From contig NZ_QAAE01000006.1 in assembly GCF_003046585.1 (NCBI RefSeq), forward strand, positions 124,001 through 188,000: 64,000 nt of DNA. The letters run 5' to 3'. The notes below the pieces were generated by a model, which had not been told where the DNA came from, ran no database searches, and worked only from the letters and a program-made list of their open reading frames with translations. Below, in pieces: positions 46,435-57,624 of the stretch. The DNA comes from Nitrosomonas aestuarii (GTDB lineage: Bacteria; Pseudomonadota; Gammaproteobacteria; Burkholderiales; Nitrosomonadaceae). Made by a program: the position numbers and the translations under genes. How positions within the stretch are numbered: the first letter of the stretch is position 1; each line of letters opens with the position of its first letter.

Positions 46435-47781
46435 ATGCAATTGTCACCAAAACTTGAGATTTCGCATAAGATTATAACGGTAAGCGAATTGAATCGCCAT
46501 GCCAAAACCGTTTTGGAAAATACCATACCATTGCTCTGGGTAAATGGTGAGATTTCAAATCTAAGGCAATATCCTTCAGGGCACTGGTATTTTTCACTTA
46601 AGGATACTCATGCACAAGTGCGTTGTGTCATGTTCCGGCACAAAAACCAGTATATTGAATGGCAGCCTCAGGAAGGTGGGCAAGTAGAAGTGCTTGCGTT
46701 AGTAACGCTGTATGAAACGCGTGGCGATTTTCAACTGAATGTAGAAACCATGCGCCGTGCCGGTCTGGGGGCATTATTTGAAAAATTCGAACAACTCAAG
46801 ACACGACTGGAACAAGACGGTTTGTTTGACGCTGCCCGCAAAAAAAAAATACCCACCTTTCCCCGGCAAATCGGTATTATTACTTCTCCAGCTACGGCTG
46901 CCTTGCATGATGTAATCACCACCTTAAGGCGCCGCATGCCCATGCTGCCGATTGTCATTTACTCCACACCCGTTCAAGGCAAAGATGTCGCAAAAAGTAT
47001 TGCTGCATCCATTGCAACTGCGTCCCGGAGACGGGAGTGTGATATATTGATTTTATGCAGAGGTGGTGGCAGCATTGAGGATTTATGGGCATTTAATGAA
47101 GAACTCGTCGCACAGGCCATCGCAGCCTGTACAATACCTGTCATCAGCGGCATAGGCCACGAAACCGATTTTACCATTGCCGACTTTGTTGCCGACATAC
47201 GGGCCCCCACACCGACTGGCGCCGCTGAATTGGCCAGCCCGGAAATGAAAGAACTGCAACAACAGCTCAACAGACAATACAAAATGCTGCAACACACAAT
47301 GCTGCATCATCTGGAAAACCGCATGCAGCGAGTTGATCTGCTCGCTCATCGTCTCATTCATCCGGGCGAACGTATTAACAATCAATTTGCACATCTTCAG
47401 CATTTACGCGAACGATTGACCGGAAACTGGACTTATCAAATCGAAAGCAAATTCTGGAAAATTAAAGTATACGAGCAACGGATTTTATCCAACCGTCCCG
47501 ACTTCACTCAGCTAACCGAACAACAGAGCAGATTGACCGCACAGTTGCAACAAACTTTTTCTCATTACGTTGATCTCCTTGTCAGTCAATTACAGCATCG
47601 GCAGGTCAAATTAACGCACTTAAATCCTCAATCAATCTTGGATCGAGGGTACAGCATTACTTATTCTCTGCAAGATACGGTTGTACGGAATGTTAATCAA
47701 ATCCATATAGGCGATAAAATTCAGGTAAAATTCGCCCGAGGGCAAATCGATGCAGCAGTAATAAAAATTAAAAAAAGATAA
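46435..47781 (+). CDS. xseA: Exodeoxyribonuclease VII large subunit
   Basis: Nuclease subunit of 448 residues with an N-terminal OB fold (SELNRHAKTVLENTIPLLWVNGEISNLRQYPSGHWYFSLKD), the catalytic core (IGIITSPATAALHDVITTL, GGGSIEDLWAFNEE, GHETDFTIADFVADIRAPTPTGAAELA) and a coiled C-terminal arm. With XseB it degrades single-stranded DNA from both ends in mismatch repair and recombination. Start ATG at 46435 matches family length. It is divergent from exbB and followed by a DUF423 gene at 73 bases. Confidence 0.97.
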   Translation: MQLSPKLEISHKIITVSELNRHAKTVLENTIPLLWVNGEISNLRQYPSGHWYFSLKDTHAQVRCVMFRHKNQYIEWQPQEGGQVEVLALVTLYETRGDFQLNVETMRRAGLGALFEKFEQLKTRLEQDGLFDAARKKKIPTFPRQIGIITSPATAALHDVITTLRRRMPMLPIVIYSTPVQGKDVAKSIAASIATASRRRECDILILCRGGGSIEDLWAFNEELVAQAIAACTIPVISGIGHETDFTIADFVADIRAPTPTGAAELASPEMKELQQQLNRQYKMLQHTMLHHLENRMQRVDLLAHRLIHPGERINNQFAHLQHLRERLTGNWTYQIESKFWKIKVYEQRILSNRPDFTQLTEQQSRLTAQLQQTFSHYVDLLVSQLQHRQVKLTHLNPQSILDRGYSITYSLQDTVVRNVNQIHIGDKIQVKFARGQIDAAVIKIKKR

Positions 47782-47854
47782 CTGCGGAAAAATCCTCGAC
47801 AAACGAACGGCCTAATAATCAGTTAAACTCAACAACTCCCAAAAGGAAAATTCT

Positions 47855-48229
47855 ATGCATAAAACCTTTCTGTTACTGGGTGCCATCAATATCTTTTTTT
47901 GTATTGCTCTGGGCGCTTTCGGCGCACATGGTTTAAAAAATATACTCAGCAACGATATGTTGAGTATTTTCCATACCGGCCTGCAATATCACATTTATCA
48001 TGCACAAGGCCTGCTATTTATTGGATTGCTATTGTTGTATTATGCCAAATCACGTCTTATTGAACTGTCCGGCTGGCTCATGCTACTAGGCATCGTACTG
48101 TTTAGCCTAACCCTGTATGTGATGAGCCTGACCGAGCTGCGTATTCTGGGCATGATCACACCATTTGGTGGCGCATCCTTTATGATAGCCTGGATTGTAT
48201 TGGCCGTTGCACTATGGAAAGCAAAATAA
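47855..48229 (+). CDS. DUF423 membrane protein (YgdD-like)
   Basis: Four-helix inner-membrane protein of 124 residues with the family start GAINIFFCIALGAFGAHGLKN, the motif FHTGLQYHIYHAQGLLFIGLL and the end TPFGGASFMIAWIVLA. Function is unknown across the family. AAAGGAAA lies about eight bases before the ATG. It sits 32 bases before an RNA methyltransferase gene, so the two are likely co-transcribed; DUF423 genes often adjoin such genes. Confidence 0.93.
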   Translation: MHKTFLLLGAINIFFCIALGAFGAHGLKNILSNDMLSIFHTGLQYHIYHAQGLLFIGLLLLYYAKSRLIELSGWLMLLGIVLFSLTLYVMSLTELRILGMITPFGGASFMIAWIVLAVALWKAK

Positions 48230-48260
48230 CCATCCCACTGTTAATTGCTTTTAAAATCTA

Positions 48261-49436
48261 TTGAAACCAGATTCATTGCAATTTTTTGCCCCCTGCCCGC
48301 GAGGGCTGGAATGTGTATTAGCCGAAGAATTGATAAAAATAGGTGCCAAATCAATCAAATCAGCTAATGGCGGCGTACACTTCAAAGGAAGTTGGGAAAC
48401 CTGTTATCAAGCTAATCTAGAAAGCCGTATCGCGAGTCGTATTTTATGGCAGATAGCCCAAAAATCATACCGCGATGAACAAGACATCTACAACACAGCT
48501 TATGCATTCGCCTGGCATGAATGGTTTTTACCCGAACTAACCATACGCGTCAATTTGGCTGCTATTAAATGTCCATTGCGCAGTCTTGATTTTATTACGC
48601 TGAAAATCAAGGATGCCGTATGTGACAAGTTCCGGAAAACAACCGGAAAACGTCCCAGCATCAGTACCATACAGCCCGATATTCGCATTCATGGCTTTCT
48701 GGATGCACAGGAATTTACGCTGTATTTGGATACTTCCGGCGACGCTTTATTCAAACGCGGAAATCGAAAAACTGCTGGCGATGCACCCTTGCGCGAAAAC
48801 CTAGCAGCCGGCATCTTGCAATTAACCGGCTGGCAACCGGAAACGCCACTACTGGATCCGATGTGTGGCAGCGGTACTTTCTTGCTCGAAGCTGCACAAA
48901 TCGCACTGAATATTCCACCTGGATCACAACGTCGCTTTGCCTTTGAGAAATTCAAGCAATTCGACCAGACTTTATGGAACAAGCTTAAAAATAAAGCACT
49001 TTCAGGACAGTTATCAGTATCCCTGCAATCCATTTACGGCAGTGATCTATATGGCTATGCACTGACAGACGCCCGCACTAACCTGGAAGCAGCGGGATTA
49101 CTTGATGCAGTACATTTGAAACAAGCCAATATACTGGAAATATCTGCGCCGGAACCTCAAGGTGTTTTGGTCACCAACCCGCCTTACGGTGTGCGTATCG
49201 GTGATACTGAATCATTAATTGAGCTTTATCCAAAATTAGGCGATGTACTCAAAAACAAGTTCAGTGGCTGGCACGCCTATATTTTCACCACCGATCCATC
49301 GCTTCCCAAAACAATTCGCCTAAAAGCATCTAAACGTACACCGTTGTTTAACGGCGCACTGGAGTGTCGCCTGTTGGAATATAAACTGATAGCAGGCAGC
49401 ATGCGAAAAACAAGAAATGACACATCCACAAATTAG
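48261..49436 (+). CDS. RlmL-like 23S rRNA guanine N2-methyltransferase domain protein
   Basis: Protein of 391 residues: an N-terminal THUMP region (CPRGLECVLAEELIKIGAKSI) and a Rossmann methyltransferase with motif I DPMCGSGTFLLEAAQIAL and catalytic NPPYGVRIG. It matches the RlmL (N-terminal) half of E. coli RlmKL, which modifies G2445. The RlmK half is absent, as in many bacteria. An in-frame stop lies just upstream, and no ATG precedes the conserved N-terminus, so TTG at 48261 is the only fitting start although without a good ribosome site. Last intact gene before the IS-rich region. Confidence 0.92.
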   Translation: MKPDSLQFFAPCPRGLECVLAEELIKIGAKSIKSANGGVHFKGSWETCYQANLESRIASRILWQIAQKSYRDEQDIYNTAYAFAWHEWFLPELTIRVNLAAIKCPLRSLDFITLKIKDAVCDKFRKTTGKRPSISTIQPDIRIHGFLDAQEFTLYLDTSGDALFKRGNRKTAGDAPLRENLAAGILQLTGWQPETPLLDPMCGSGTFLLEAAQIALNIPPGSQRRFAFEKFKQFDQTLWNKLKNKALSGQLSVSLQSIYGSDLYGYALTDARTNLEAAGLLDAVHLKQANILEISAPEPQGVLVTNPPYGVRIGDTESLIELYPKLGDVLKNKFSGWHAYIFTTDPSLPKTIRLKASKRTPLFNGALECRLLEYKLIAGSMRKTRNDTSTN

Positions 49437-49489
49437 CTAAGAAATTAGAATATCTAGTCTAGGTAACTTCCAGACCGCTCACTGTTCTG

Positions 49490-49610
49490 GTCAAACCAAA
49501 CCAGACACTTTTATTTGAGACAATTCATATTTGATTGGTGACATTCCAATATGGCTGAGTGTAACCGTTCATTGTTGTAGTAACCTGTAAAAGCGTCATT
49601 ACGCGGGGAC
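49490..49610 (-). mobile_element. IS3-type orfB C-terminal remnant
   Basis: Minus strand encodes DAFTGYYNNERLHSA (49597-49553), the conserved end of IS3-family orfB, followed after a frame shift by WNVTNQI and SNKSVWFGLTRT. Only the tail remains. Gene-poor debris fills the rest of 49437-49759. It lies on the strand and side expected if it belonged to the orfA split by IS21 further right. Confidence 0.65.
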
Positions 49611-49759
49611 TTTGTGTAACACCCTGACTGTAAGATCACGAGTCTGGCAATGAATCAATTATCGCTATGCTACAGCGAACGATAATTTCTACCGCTGAAC
49701 TCTTAGGGTACTGGTCTGCATATTTTCTCTCAACCATACGTATCTAACGCCTGCTGGAC

Positions 49760-49918
49760 TTAATTCAATCTGGTGATTTGCTTTGAGTTGAGCAGCCTGC
49801 GGTCCTTGTATAGGGTTTGGCGTGACACACCGCTAATTCGGGCTGCTTCAGCTACATTTTGCAGTTTTTCAGTAAGCGCTATCGCATCGACTTTCTTTTG
49901 TATTTCCAGATCTACCAT
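49760..49918 (-). pseudogene. Helix-turn-helix fragment, transposase-like
   Basis: A 52-residue frame (MVDLEIQKKVDAIALTEKL, then AEAARISGVSRQTLYKDRRLL) reads as a helix-turn-helix segment like those starting several transposases. No catalytic part is attached. The family could not be fixed. Confidence 0.5.
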
Positions 49919-49934
49919 AGAAGGCCTGGTTGGC

Positions 49935-50476
49935 TCAACAACTTCGGATACTGCCAGGTTGCCTTCCAGCAAAATATGCAATGAAACCGTCATCACAAGA
50001 CTTTCTGATTTCGATTTTTTGTTTCGCAATAGAATGCTTGAGAGGTGATTCAATGAAGTAAAACTTGTTGCCATAGCTAAACGTGTGGTTATGCCTGATT
50101 TTCCGATATTCTTTCAAGACAACAAAGATTTTCTAAATTGATGTGTTCAGGGATTGACGTGAACTCAGAGGTGTCATTTTTAGAAATAACCTGGATGTGA
50201 CTGCGCCAAAATGTTGGAATAAAAACATCCTGAAAATAGCGATTAGCGTTATCCATATCTTTGATTCTATTGAGTCTTAATTCAGAAATGAGTCTGTCCT
50301 GGAAGGTATTGAATGAACGTTCGATTCTCCCTTTTCCTTGCGGTGAGTCAGCAAATATGATCTCGATGCCTAACTCGTTACAGGCGCGTTGCATCTGAGA
50401 AGTTACACCGTTTAGGCCCACCAAATATGCCGGCTCTTTCGACGTAGAGCGCTTTAAACAGACCTTTTTGATCAAT
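49935..50476 (-). pseudogene. ISNCY-type DDE transposase, C-terminal remnant with frameshift
   Basis: The minus frame to 50089 has QRACNELGIEIIFADSPQGK and RIERSFNTFQDRLISELRL, the DDE-core pattern of ISNCY/integrase-type transposases (GRxER and the SPQxKG motif). Near 50118 the frame shifts and the usual C-terminal beta domain continues as RKIRHNHTFSYGNKFYFIES and KQKIEIRKSCDDG. The N-terminal part is missing, so it is inactive. Confidence 0.8.
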
Positions 50477-50599
50477 TTAATAAGCACCTTGAAGCTGCTT
50501 ATTAAAAGCACCCACTTCCGATTCTATGACAACTGTCAACATTTTGCGTGCACCTTCTTGCAACACTTCCTGTAACGGATCCTTTTGTTCTGGTATATT
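50477..50599 (-). pseudogene. IS256-family transposase N-terminal fragment
   Basis: Forty codons between two stops give NIPEQKDPLQEVLQEGARK followed by MLTVVIESEVGAF, the N-terminal block that precedes the DDE core in IS256/Mutator transposases (PLxExLxEGARxLL..AIEAEV). Nothing of the core follows: the next residues lead into the ISNCY remnant, so two elements were joined here. Confidence 0.65.
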
Positions 50600-50822
50600 T
50601 CAGCTTGAAAACATGACTATCTGCCTTGCGGTGTTTTCCTCTTTTTATTTGTCGATCTGCCGAGATCTTTACCAACAGGTTCGCCCCCTTTCTTCTCGCT
50701 TGTCATGCAACAGAAATGATCATAACTCGTGCAACGGCTACTTCCAGTGATAAAGCATATTGCTACGAATACCTAATGAATCCACAGTCTTCTGTACGCT
50801 GCTACCCTGTTCCGTAATCAAT

Positions 50823-50850
50823 TGTCAACGGCAACTTAATTCTGACCCAC
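50823..50850 (+). repeat. IS21-family left terminal repeat
   Basis: Starts TGTCAACGGCAACTTAA and ends TGACCCAC. It matches the inverted right end with about six mismatches in 28 bases. Confidence 0.8.
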
Positions 50851-50902
50851 TTTTCTGGTAAAACGGCAATATAAAATTGATCCACCCTTAGCGTTTTATT
50901 GC

Positions 50903-52707
<1,805 letters not shown>

Positions 52708-52759
52708 CTCATCGACACCGCCTTCTTTTATAAAAAATGGCGGCAATTGTGCCTCACAG

Positions 52760-52787
52760 GTGGGTCAATTTTAAATTGTCGGTGACA
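52760..52787 (-). repeat. IS21-family right terminal repeat
   Basis: On the minus strand starts TGTCACCGACAATTTAA and ends TGACCCAC. It lies between istA and the 5' half of the interrupted orfA. Confidence 0.8.
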
Positions 52788-52888
52788 AATGCGACCGCTT
52801 CTTCTTTAAATAACCTCGAATAATGTTTGCAAACTGGCTTTACTTTCATAACCACCTCGATCAGTGACATTAAAATCGTCTCTCATCA

Positions 52889-52906
52889 ATGTGTCTAGTG
52901 TCATTA
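52889..52906. repeat. Direct repeat copy 1, IS3-type terminus
   Basis: ATGTGTCTAGTGTCATTA. On the minus strand TGACACTAGACAC begins about 54 bases before the orfA start, the place of a left terminal repeat. A near copy stands at 53708-53726 in the same orientation. Confidence 0.7.
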
Positions 52907-52989
52907 AATCAGAACATATCGTATGATGTATCCGAGAATGAGACAGAAGCGACAAATATGAAAAAATTGATGAATTGGGTTATGCGAAT

Positions 52990-53637
52990 ATGGTCAATTA
53001 CGTCATGGAACACATAGATCGAGCGTTCAAATTATTACTCAAGAATCACTACATTGATGACCTAAACACACACGCTGGCGTGATTTACGGCGTATGGGCA
53101 AACTATCGCCTCGCTTATCTGAATCCAGCGTGGTTTCGATTCGCTCTGGAGAATGGAGGAGAACCGCATATAACTGCTGACTGGGGTTTAGGTAGATCGA
53201 TTCTGGATTGCATGTCGGGTGTAGTAAGAGAATTTTATAAAGCGAAGTTTGATAAGTGTCTTATGTCTCATGAGGTATGTAATCATCTGTACGAATGCTC
53301 AAGTAAAACTGTTTATCGGCGCTATCATCAGATAGTCTACCCTTTGGGGGACCGTGAAGGACTGTTATTTGTAAACTCACTCATCACCAATCGACCTCAC
53401 GATAAAGAGAAACGCCCAGATAGAGATGCAAACGAATTGTTTTACGTGGACGAGAATGGTTTTATTTGTCAGTGTGCACTTTGCCGCAGGACAAAAAATC
53501 TTCGGGAAGCAGAACGATGGGATTGGGTACCTGAGTGGGTAAGGCAGTGTCCGGAGCACACTAGTCATACATTCTGCCCATCCTGCTTCGGCCATTACTT
53601 TCCATTGACTACTACGACAAGCAAAGGGAGGACTTGA
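52990..53637 (+). CDS. PAS-like protein with C-terminal cysteine cluster
   Basis: Protein of 215 residues from the ATG at 52990 (a TTG at 52975 is possible; neither has a good ribosome site). Residues about 15-120 are PAS-like (GVIYGVWANYRLAYLNPAWFRFALENGG, then YPLGDREGLLFVNSLI). The tail holds a cysteine set, Cys160, Cys162, Cys165, Cys187, Cys196 and Cys199 (CQCALCRRTKN ... FCPSCFGHYF), like the zinc-type tails of PAS or receiver proteins that end in 'CxxCR...SHGxCPxC'. No kinase or output domain follows, so it may be a sensor or adaptor. It sits between two near-identical 18-base repeats beside the IS region, suggesting it moved or was flanked by IS copies. Confidence 0.8.
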   Translation: MVNYVMEHIDRAFKLLLKNHYIDDLNTHAGVIYGVWANYRLAYLNPAWFRFALENGGEPHITADWGLGRSILDCMSGVVREFYKAKFDKCLMSHEVCNHLYECSSKTVYRRYHQIVYPLGDREGLLFVNSLITNRPHDKEKRPDRDANELFYVDENGFICQCALCRRTKNLREAERWDWVPEWVRQCPEHTSHTFCPSCFGHYFPLTTTTSKGRT

Positions 53638-53707
53638 ACCAGCGACATGCTTTTATTGTTAGAAACCCACAATCTCGGGGGTATTAGAAACTCTGTGTCA
53701 TTCCATT

Positions 53708-53726
53708 ATGTGTGCTAGTGTCATTA
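53708..53726. repeat. Direct repeat copy 2, IS3-type terminus
   Basis: ATGTGTGCTAGTGTCATTA, identical to copy 1 (52889-52906) except one extra G. The two flank the PAS-like gene in the same orientation. Confidence 0.7.
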
Positions 53727-53772
53727 CCAAGGGAAACTGGTGGACTAATGAACAAGGGACTTTGTCGTAACT

Positions 53773-53800
53773 GTACTAATGCGTACTAATGCGTACTAAC
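53773..53800 (+). repeat. Short tandem repeat, period 10
   Basis: GTACTAATGC twice and then GTACTAAC, in non-coding DNA downstream of the PAS-like gene. Confidence 0.85.
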
Positions 53801-53936
53801 TCAAACTTAATCTGACAGAATATTCAATAGCCTCGATTAAGAGCTACTGCGTGTACGCCTGAGCAACGCGTACTTTCCCTAGAATTAACAGAAATGTATC
53901 GCAGGTCGACTTCTACAGAATTTTAAGTAATTAGGC

Positions 53937-53972
53937 AAGCCTCCATTTAGAGAAATTCTCTCTTGGAGGCTT
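53937..53972 (-). terminator. Hairpin downstream of htpG
   Basis: AAGCCTCCA (53937-53945) and TGGAGGCTT (53964-53972) with an inner AGAGA/TCTCT stem, 40 bases after the htpG stop on the minus strand. No T run follows, so termination is probable but may need help. The rest of 53638-54012 contains the repeats above and no gene. Confidence 0.5.
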
Positions 53973-54012
53973 GGAAATTAACCAGCAGACTTCCCTGAAT
54001 GTTTAATCAGTA

Positions 54013-55929
54013 TCAGCTCTGCGTGGTTGACAATAACAAATCATTGAGCCGCTTAACAAAGGCTGCAGGGTCTTCCGGTTGACCGCCTTCAGCAAGCAAC
54101 GCCTGGTCAAATAAAATATGACTCCAGTCTTCAAAATGTGCGTCTTCTAATTTAAGTCGCTTGACCATAGGATGGTGTGGGTTAATTTCCATGATCGGCT
54201 TAGAATGATTCACATTTTGACCCGCTTGTTTTAATAAACGCTCCAGATTTCCACCCATGTCGTGTGTATCTGCAACAAGACAGGCAGGTGATTCTGTCAA
54301 ACGCAAAGTTACCCGGATATCCTTCACCTTATCTTCCAGTGTTTTTTTCATCCGCTCTACCAAATCCTGGCATTCATCTGCTTCTTTCTTCTGTGCTTCT
54401 TTCTCAGCCTCGTCTTCCAGGTTACCCAGATCCAATCCTCCTTTGGCAACAGATTGCAACTGCTTACCTTCAAATTCAGTCAAGTGGCTAACCAGCCATT
54501 CATCTACCCTGTCTGCGAGCAAAAGTACCTCAATGCCTTTCTTACGGAATACTTCCAGATGCGGACTGCTTTTAGCAGCTTTAAGACTATCCGCTGTTAC
54601 AAAATAAATTTTTTCCTGGCCCTCTTTCATACGGCCAATATAATCTTCCAGAGAAACTGATGGCTCATCCACTTCGCTGACTGTAGTTACAAACCGCAGC
54701 AGCTTGGCAATGCGTTCGCGATTGATAAAATCCTCACCGACACCTTCTTTTAACACCTGGCCAAACTCTTTATAGAAGGTTTTGAATTTATCTTTTTCGT
54801 TATCCGTTTTGCCTTTTGCCAGATCTTCTATCAAGCCTAAAACTTTTTTTATAGACCCGGCTCTGATTGACTCAATATCTTTCGATTCCTGCAATATTTC
54901 GCGGGAGACATTCAACGGCAGGTTATTAGAATCAATGACACCGCGCACAAATCGTAAATAATTTGGCATCAGTTTTTCGGCGTCGTCCATGATGAACACG
55001 CGTTGTACATACAGTTTAATGCCATGGCGATGCTCACGATCAAATAGATCAAATGGCGCGCGAGATGGAATATAAAGCAATTGAGTATATTCCTGTCTGC
55101 CTTCTACTCGGGCATGCACATAAGTCAACGGGGGTTCAAAGTCGTGGGCAACATGTTTATAAAACTCCTGATACTGTTCGTCCGTTATCTCATTTTTAGG
55201 ACGTGCCCATAACGCATTGGCCTGATTGGTAGTTTCATCCTCATCTGTAATCTTATTTTTCTTTTCTTCATCTGACCATTCTTCCTTTTTCATCAGAATC
55301 GGCAAAGTAATATGATCGGAATATTTTCGAATTATATTGCGCAAGCGCATACCGTTCAGCAAATCATCTTCGCCTTCGCGCAAATGAAGTATAACCTCTG
55401 TCCCTCGCGTTTCCTTGTTGATAGTTTCAAGTGTGTAGTCACCCTCACCACTGGATTCCCAGCGTACTCCGTGTTCTGCAGTCAATCCCGCACGTCTTGT
55501 ATTAAGTGTCACCTTGTCTGCAACAATAAAAGCAGAATAAAATCCGACACCAAATTGACCGATCAAATGTGCGTCTTTAACCTGATCGCCGGTTAATGAA
55601 TTAAAAAATTCACGTGTGCCTGATTTCGCAATTGTCCCGATGTGATCTATGACTTCCTGCCGGGACATGCCAATTCCGTTATCTGTAATGGTTATGGCGC
55701 GCGCCTCCAGATCATAGCTGACTTGTATTTTTAGATCAGAATCCGCTTCATAGAGCGCTGCATCCGTCAGGCCTTCAAAACGCAATTTATCTGCAGCATC
55801 CGATGCATTAGAGATCATTTCACGCAAAAATATTTCCTTATTACTGTATAAGGAATGAATCATCAACTTTAGAAGTTGTTTAGCCTCAGTCTGAAAACTC
55901 AGATGCTCTTTTATTGTTTCAGCTTGCAC
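54013..55929 (-). CDS. htpG: Hsp90 chaperone HtpG
   Basis: Cytosolic chaperone of 638 residues with the GHKL ATPase at the N-terminus ([50 protein letters not shown]), middle domain and dimerisation domain with LTESPACLV and DNLLLSTT-like tail. The preferred start is GTG at 55929, since GGAG lies six bases before it; a TTG at 55941 is the longer frame but would put that site inside the gene. A clear sigma-32 promoter stands at 55961-55988, so heat induction is expected. Monocistronic. Confidence 0.96.
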   Translation of the reverse strand: MQAETIKEHLSFQTEAKQLLKLMIHSLYSNKEIFLREMISNASDAADKLRFEGLTDAALYEADSDLKIQVSYDLEARAITITDNGIGMSRQEVIDHIGTIAKSGTREFFNSLTGDQVKDAHLIGQFGVGFYSAFIVADKVTLNTRRAGLTAEHGVRWESSGEGDYTLETINKETRGTEVILHLREGEDDLLNGMRLRNIIRKYSDHITLPILMKKEEWSDEEKKNKITDEDETTNQANALWARPKNEITDEQYQEFYKHVAHDFEPPLTYVHARVEGRQEYTQLLYIPSRAPFDLFDREHRHGIKLYVQRVFIMDDAEKLMPNYLRFVRGVIDSNNLPLNVSREILQESKDIESIRAGSIKKVLGLIEDLAKGKTDNEKDKFKTFYKEFGQVLKEGVGEDFINRERIAKLLRFVTTVSEVDEPSVSLEDYIGRMKEGQEKIYFVTADSLKAAKSSPHLEVFRKKGIEVLLLADRVDEWLVSHLTEFEGKQLQSVAKGGLDLGNLEDEAEKEAQKKEADECQDLVERMKKTLEDKVKDIRVTLRLTESPACLVADTHDMGGNLERLLKQAGQNVNHSKPIMEINPHHPMVKRLKLEDAHFEDWSHILFDQALLAEGGQPEDPAAFVKRLNDLLLSTTQS

Positions 55930-55960
55930 AGTGTTCTCCAAATAAAAATCAGGATTTTGG

Positions 55961-55988
55961 TAATGGGGGCGAAATTTTGTATTTCAAG
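55961..55988 (-). promoter_or_regulatory. Sigma-32 heat-shock promoter of htpG
   Basis: Minus strand: CTTGAA (55988-55983), a 14-base spacer, CCCCATTA (55968-55961). Both boxes match the RpoH consensus. The GTG start is 32 bases downstream. Confidence 0.85.
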
Positions 55989-56132
55989 TAATATTGAAGC
56001 AATTTTCCACAAACCTGAGGTCTTTATAATCCAGAAATAATAAACAGTGCAGATCTGTCCAGAAAGTTTATTTCAGCAGGTTTGTATCTACCGGTACAAA
56101 ATATTGCCTTCCTCTGCTCGAGCATTATTAAA

Positions 56133-57578
56133 TCACATTGAATTTTGAATGGCGTAGAGGCTTAATCCCATCAACGATTGTGGGAATATGCCTAGCGCAA
56201 GAACAGCCAGTCCATTGGCGCTGATCAACACTTTTACATCATTGTTAACAATAATCGGATCTTCTGTATCAGGCGCATCAAAATACATGAATTTAACAAT
56301 TCGTAAATAATAAAACGCCCCGATTAATGAGAAAATAACAGCCGCAATAGCCAACCAGATAAATCCGGCATTAACGACAGCCTGTAACACTGCAAATTTG
56401 GCATAAAAACCAACCATGGGCGGAATACCCGCCAAAGAGAACATGATCAGCATTGTCATAAATGCATACCATGAATTTCTTTTGCTAAGCCCTTTAAAGT
56501 CACTGATATTTTCAGCCTCAAATCCACTGCGTGACAAAATCATTATCATGGCAAAAATGCCAAGTGTCATGAGTACATAGGTAAATACATAGAATAGAGA
56601 CGAACTATACCCATTCCAATCAGCACTGATAAAACCAAGTATCAGAAAACCCATGTGAGAGATTGTCGAATACGCTAGCATTCGCTTAATATTGGTCTGT
56701 GCAATTGCTGCAATATTGCCGACCGCCATCGACAACACCGCCAGAATCACTAACATGCCTTGCCAGTCAGTGACCATCCCCCCCATTCCTTCAATGAGTA
56801 ATCGCATGACGAAAGCAAAAGCTGCAAACTTGGGAGCAGAACCAATGAAGAGAGTTATTGCCGTTGGCGCGCCTTGATAAACATCAGGCGCCCACATATG
56901 AAAAGGAACAGCGCTGAGCTTAAAACCAATACCAGCTACTATAAAGACCAAGCCAATAACCAGAACCTCATGATTACCAACACCGTTTTGTATTGCCTCC
57001 GCCACTTTACTGACATGTAACGATCCGGTCGCACCGTATACCATAGACATACCATATAACAGGAAACCCGAGGCCAATGCGCCCAAGACAAAAAATTTCA
57101 TAGCAGCTTCCGTTGCCACAATGGAATCACGCTTCAAGGCGACCAAAGCATATAATGACAACGATAACAGTTCCAGACCTATATACAGCGTGAGGAAGTG
57201 ACTGGCAGAAATCATTACCATCATTCCAAGCGTTGCAAACAATATCAGGCTGAAAAATTCACCTGTCAAAATGCCTCGCTCTTTCACATAGGTATAGGAA
57301 TAAACCAACACAGCGGATACCGTAATATATACCATTATTTTCAGGATATCTGCCATCGCATCATCTACAAACATGCCCGAAAAAGTATAAGTTGTTTCAG
57401 TCGAAAATGAAATAAAAGTCAGAAATGCGCATCCCAAAAGTATCGCCTGAGTTAACAAGTAAGTTATGTAGCGTCTTTTTTCTCCAGTTGCCAGATCTAC
57501 CAGCATGACCACGCACACCATTACAAGTAAAAATATTTCAGAATAGGCTGGTGTAAAATCAGGTGGTATAAAATTCAT
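56133..57578 (-). CDS. nuoN: NADH-quinone oxidoreductase subunit N
   Basis: Antiporter-like membrane subunit of complex I, 481 residues, about 14 helices. Recognisable: [18 protein letters not shown] with the conserved Glu, [41 protein letters not shown] and [12 protein letters not shown]. It moves protons coupled to quinone reduction. Last gene of the operon G-H-I-J-K-L-M-N, 46 bases after nuoM. Confidence 0.97.
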   Translation of the reverse strand: MNFIPPDFTPAYSEIFLLVMVCVVMLVDLATGEKRRYITYLLTQAILLGCAFLTFISFSTETTYTFSGMFVDDAMADILKIMVYITVSAVLVYSYTYVKERGILTGEFFSLILFATLGMMVMISASHFLTLYIGLELLSLSLYALVALKRDSIVATEAAMKFFVLGALASGFLLYGMSMVYGATGSLHVSKVAEAIQNGVGNHEVLVIGLVFIVAGIGFKLSAVPFHMWAPDVYQGAPTAITLFIGSAPKFAAFAFVMRLLIEGMGGMVTDWQGMLVILAVLSMAVGNIAAIAQTNIKRMLAYSTISHMGFLILGFISADWNGYSSSLFYVFTYVLMTLGIFAMIMILSRSGFEAENISDFKGLSKRNSWYAFMTMLIMFSLAGIPPMVGFYAKFAVLQAVVNAGFIWLAIAAVIFSLIGAFYYLRIVKFMYFDAPDTEDPIIVNNDVKVLISANGLAVLALGIFPQSLMGLSLYAIQNSM

Positions 57579-57624
57579 TAAACGTTCATCCTCATCTCGA
57601 GAAATTTATTATTCTGGTTTTTAT

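Noticed and set aside
53621-53650. GGGAGGACTTGAACC at the end of the PAS-like gene resembles the reverse complement of a tRNA T-arm
   Set aside because: The flanking bases do not pair as a T-stem (two mismatches in five) and no acceptor or anticodon arm is present, so neither a tRNA nor a convincing attachment site.
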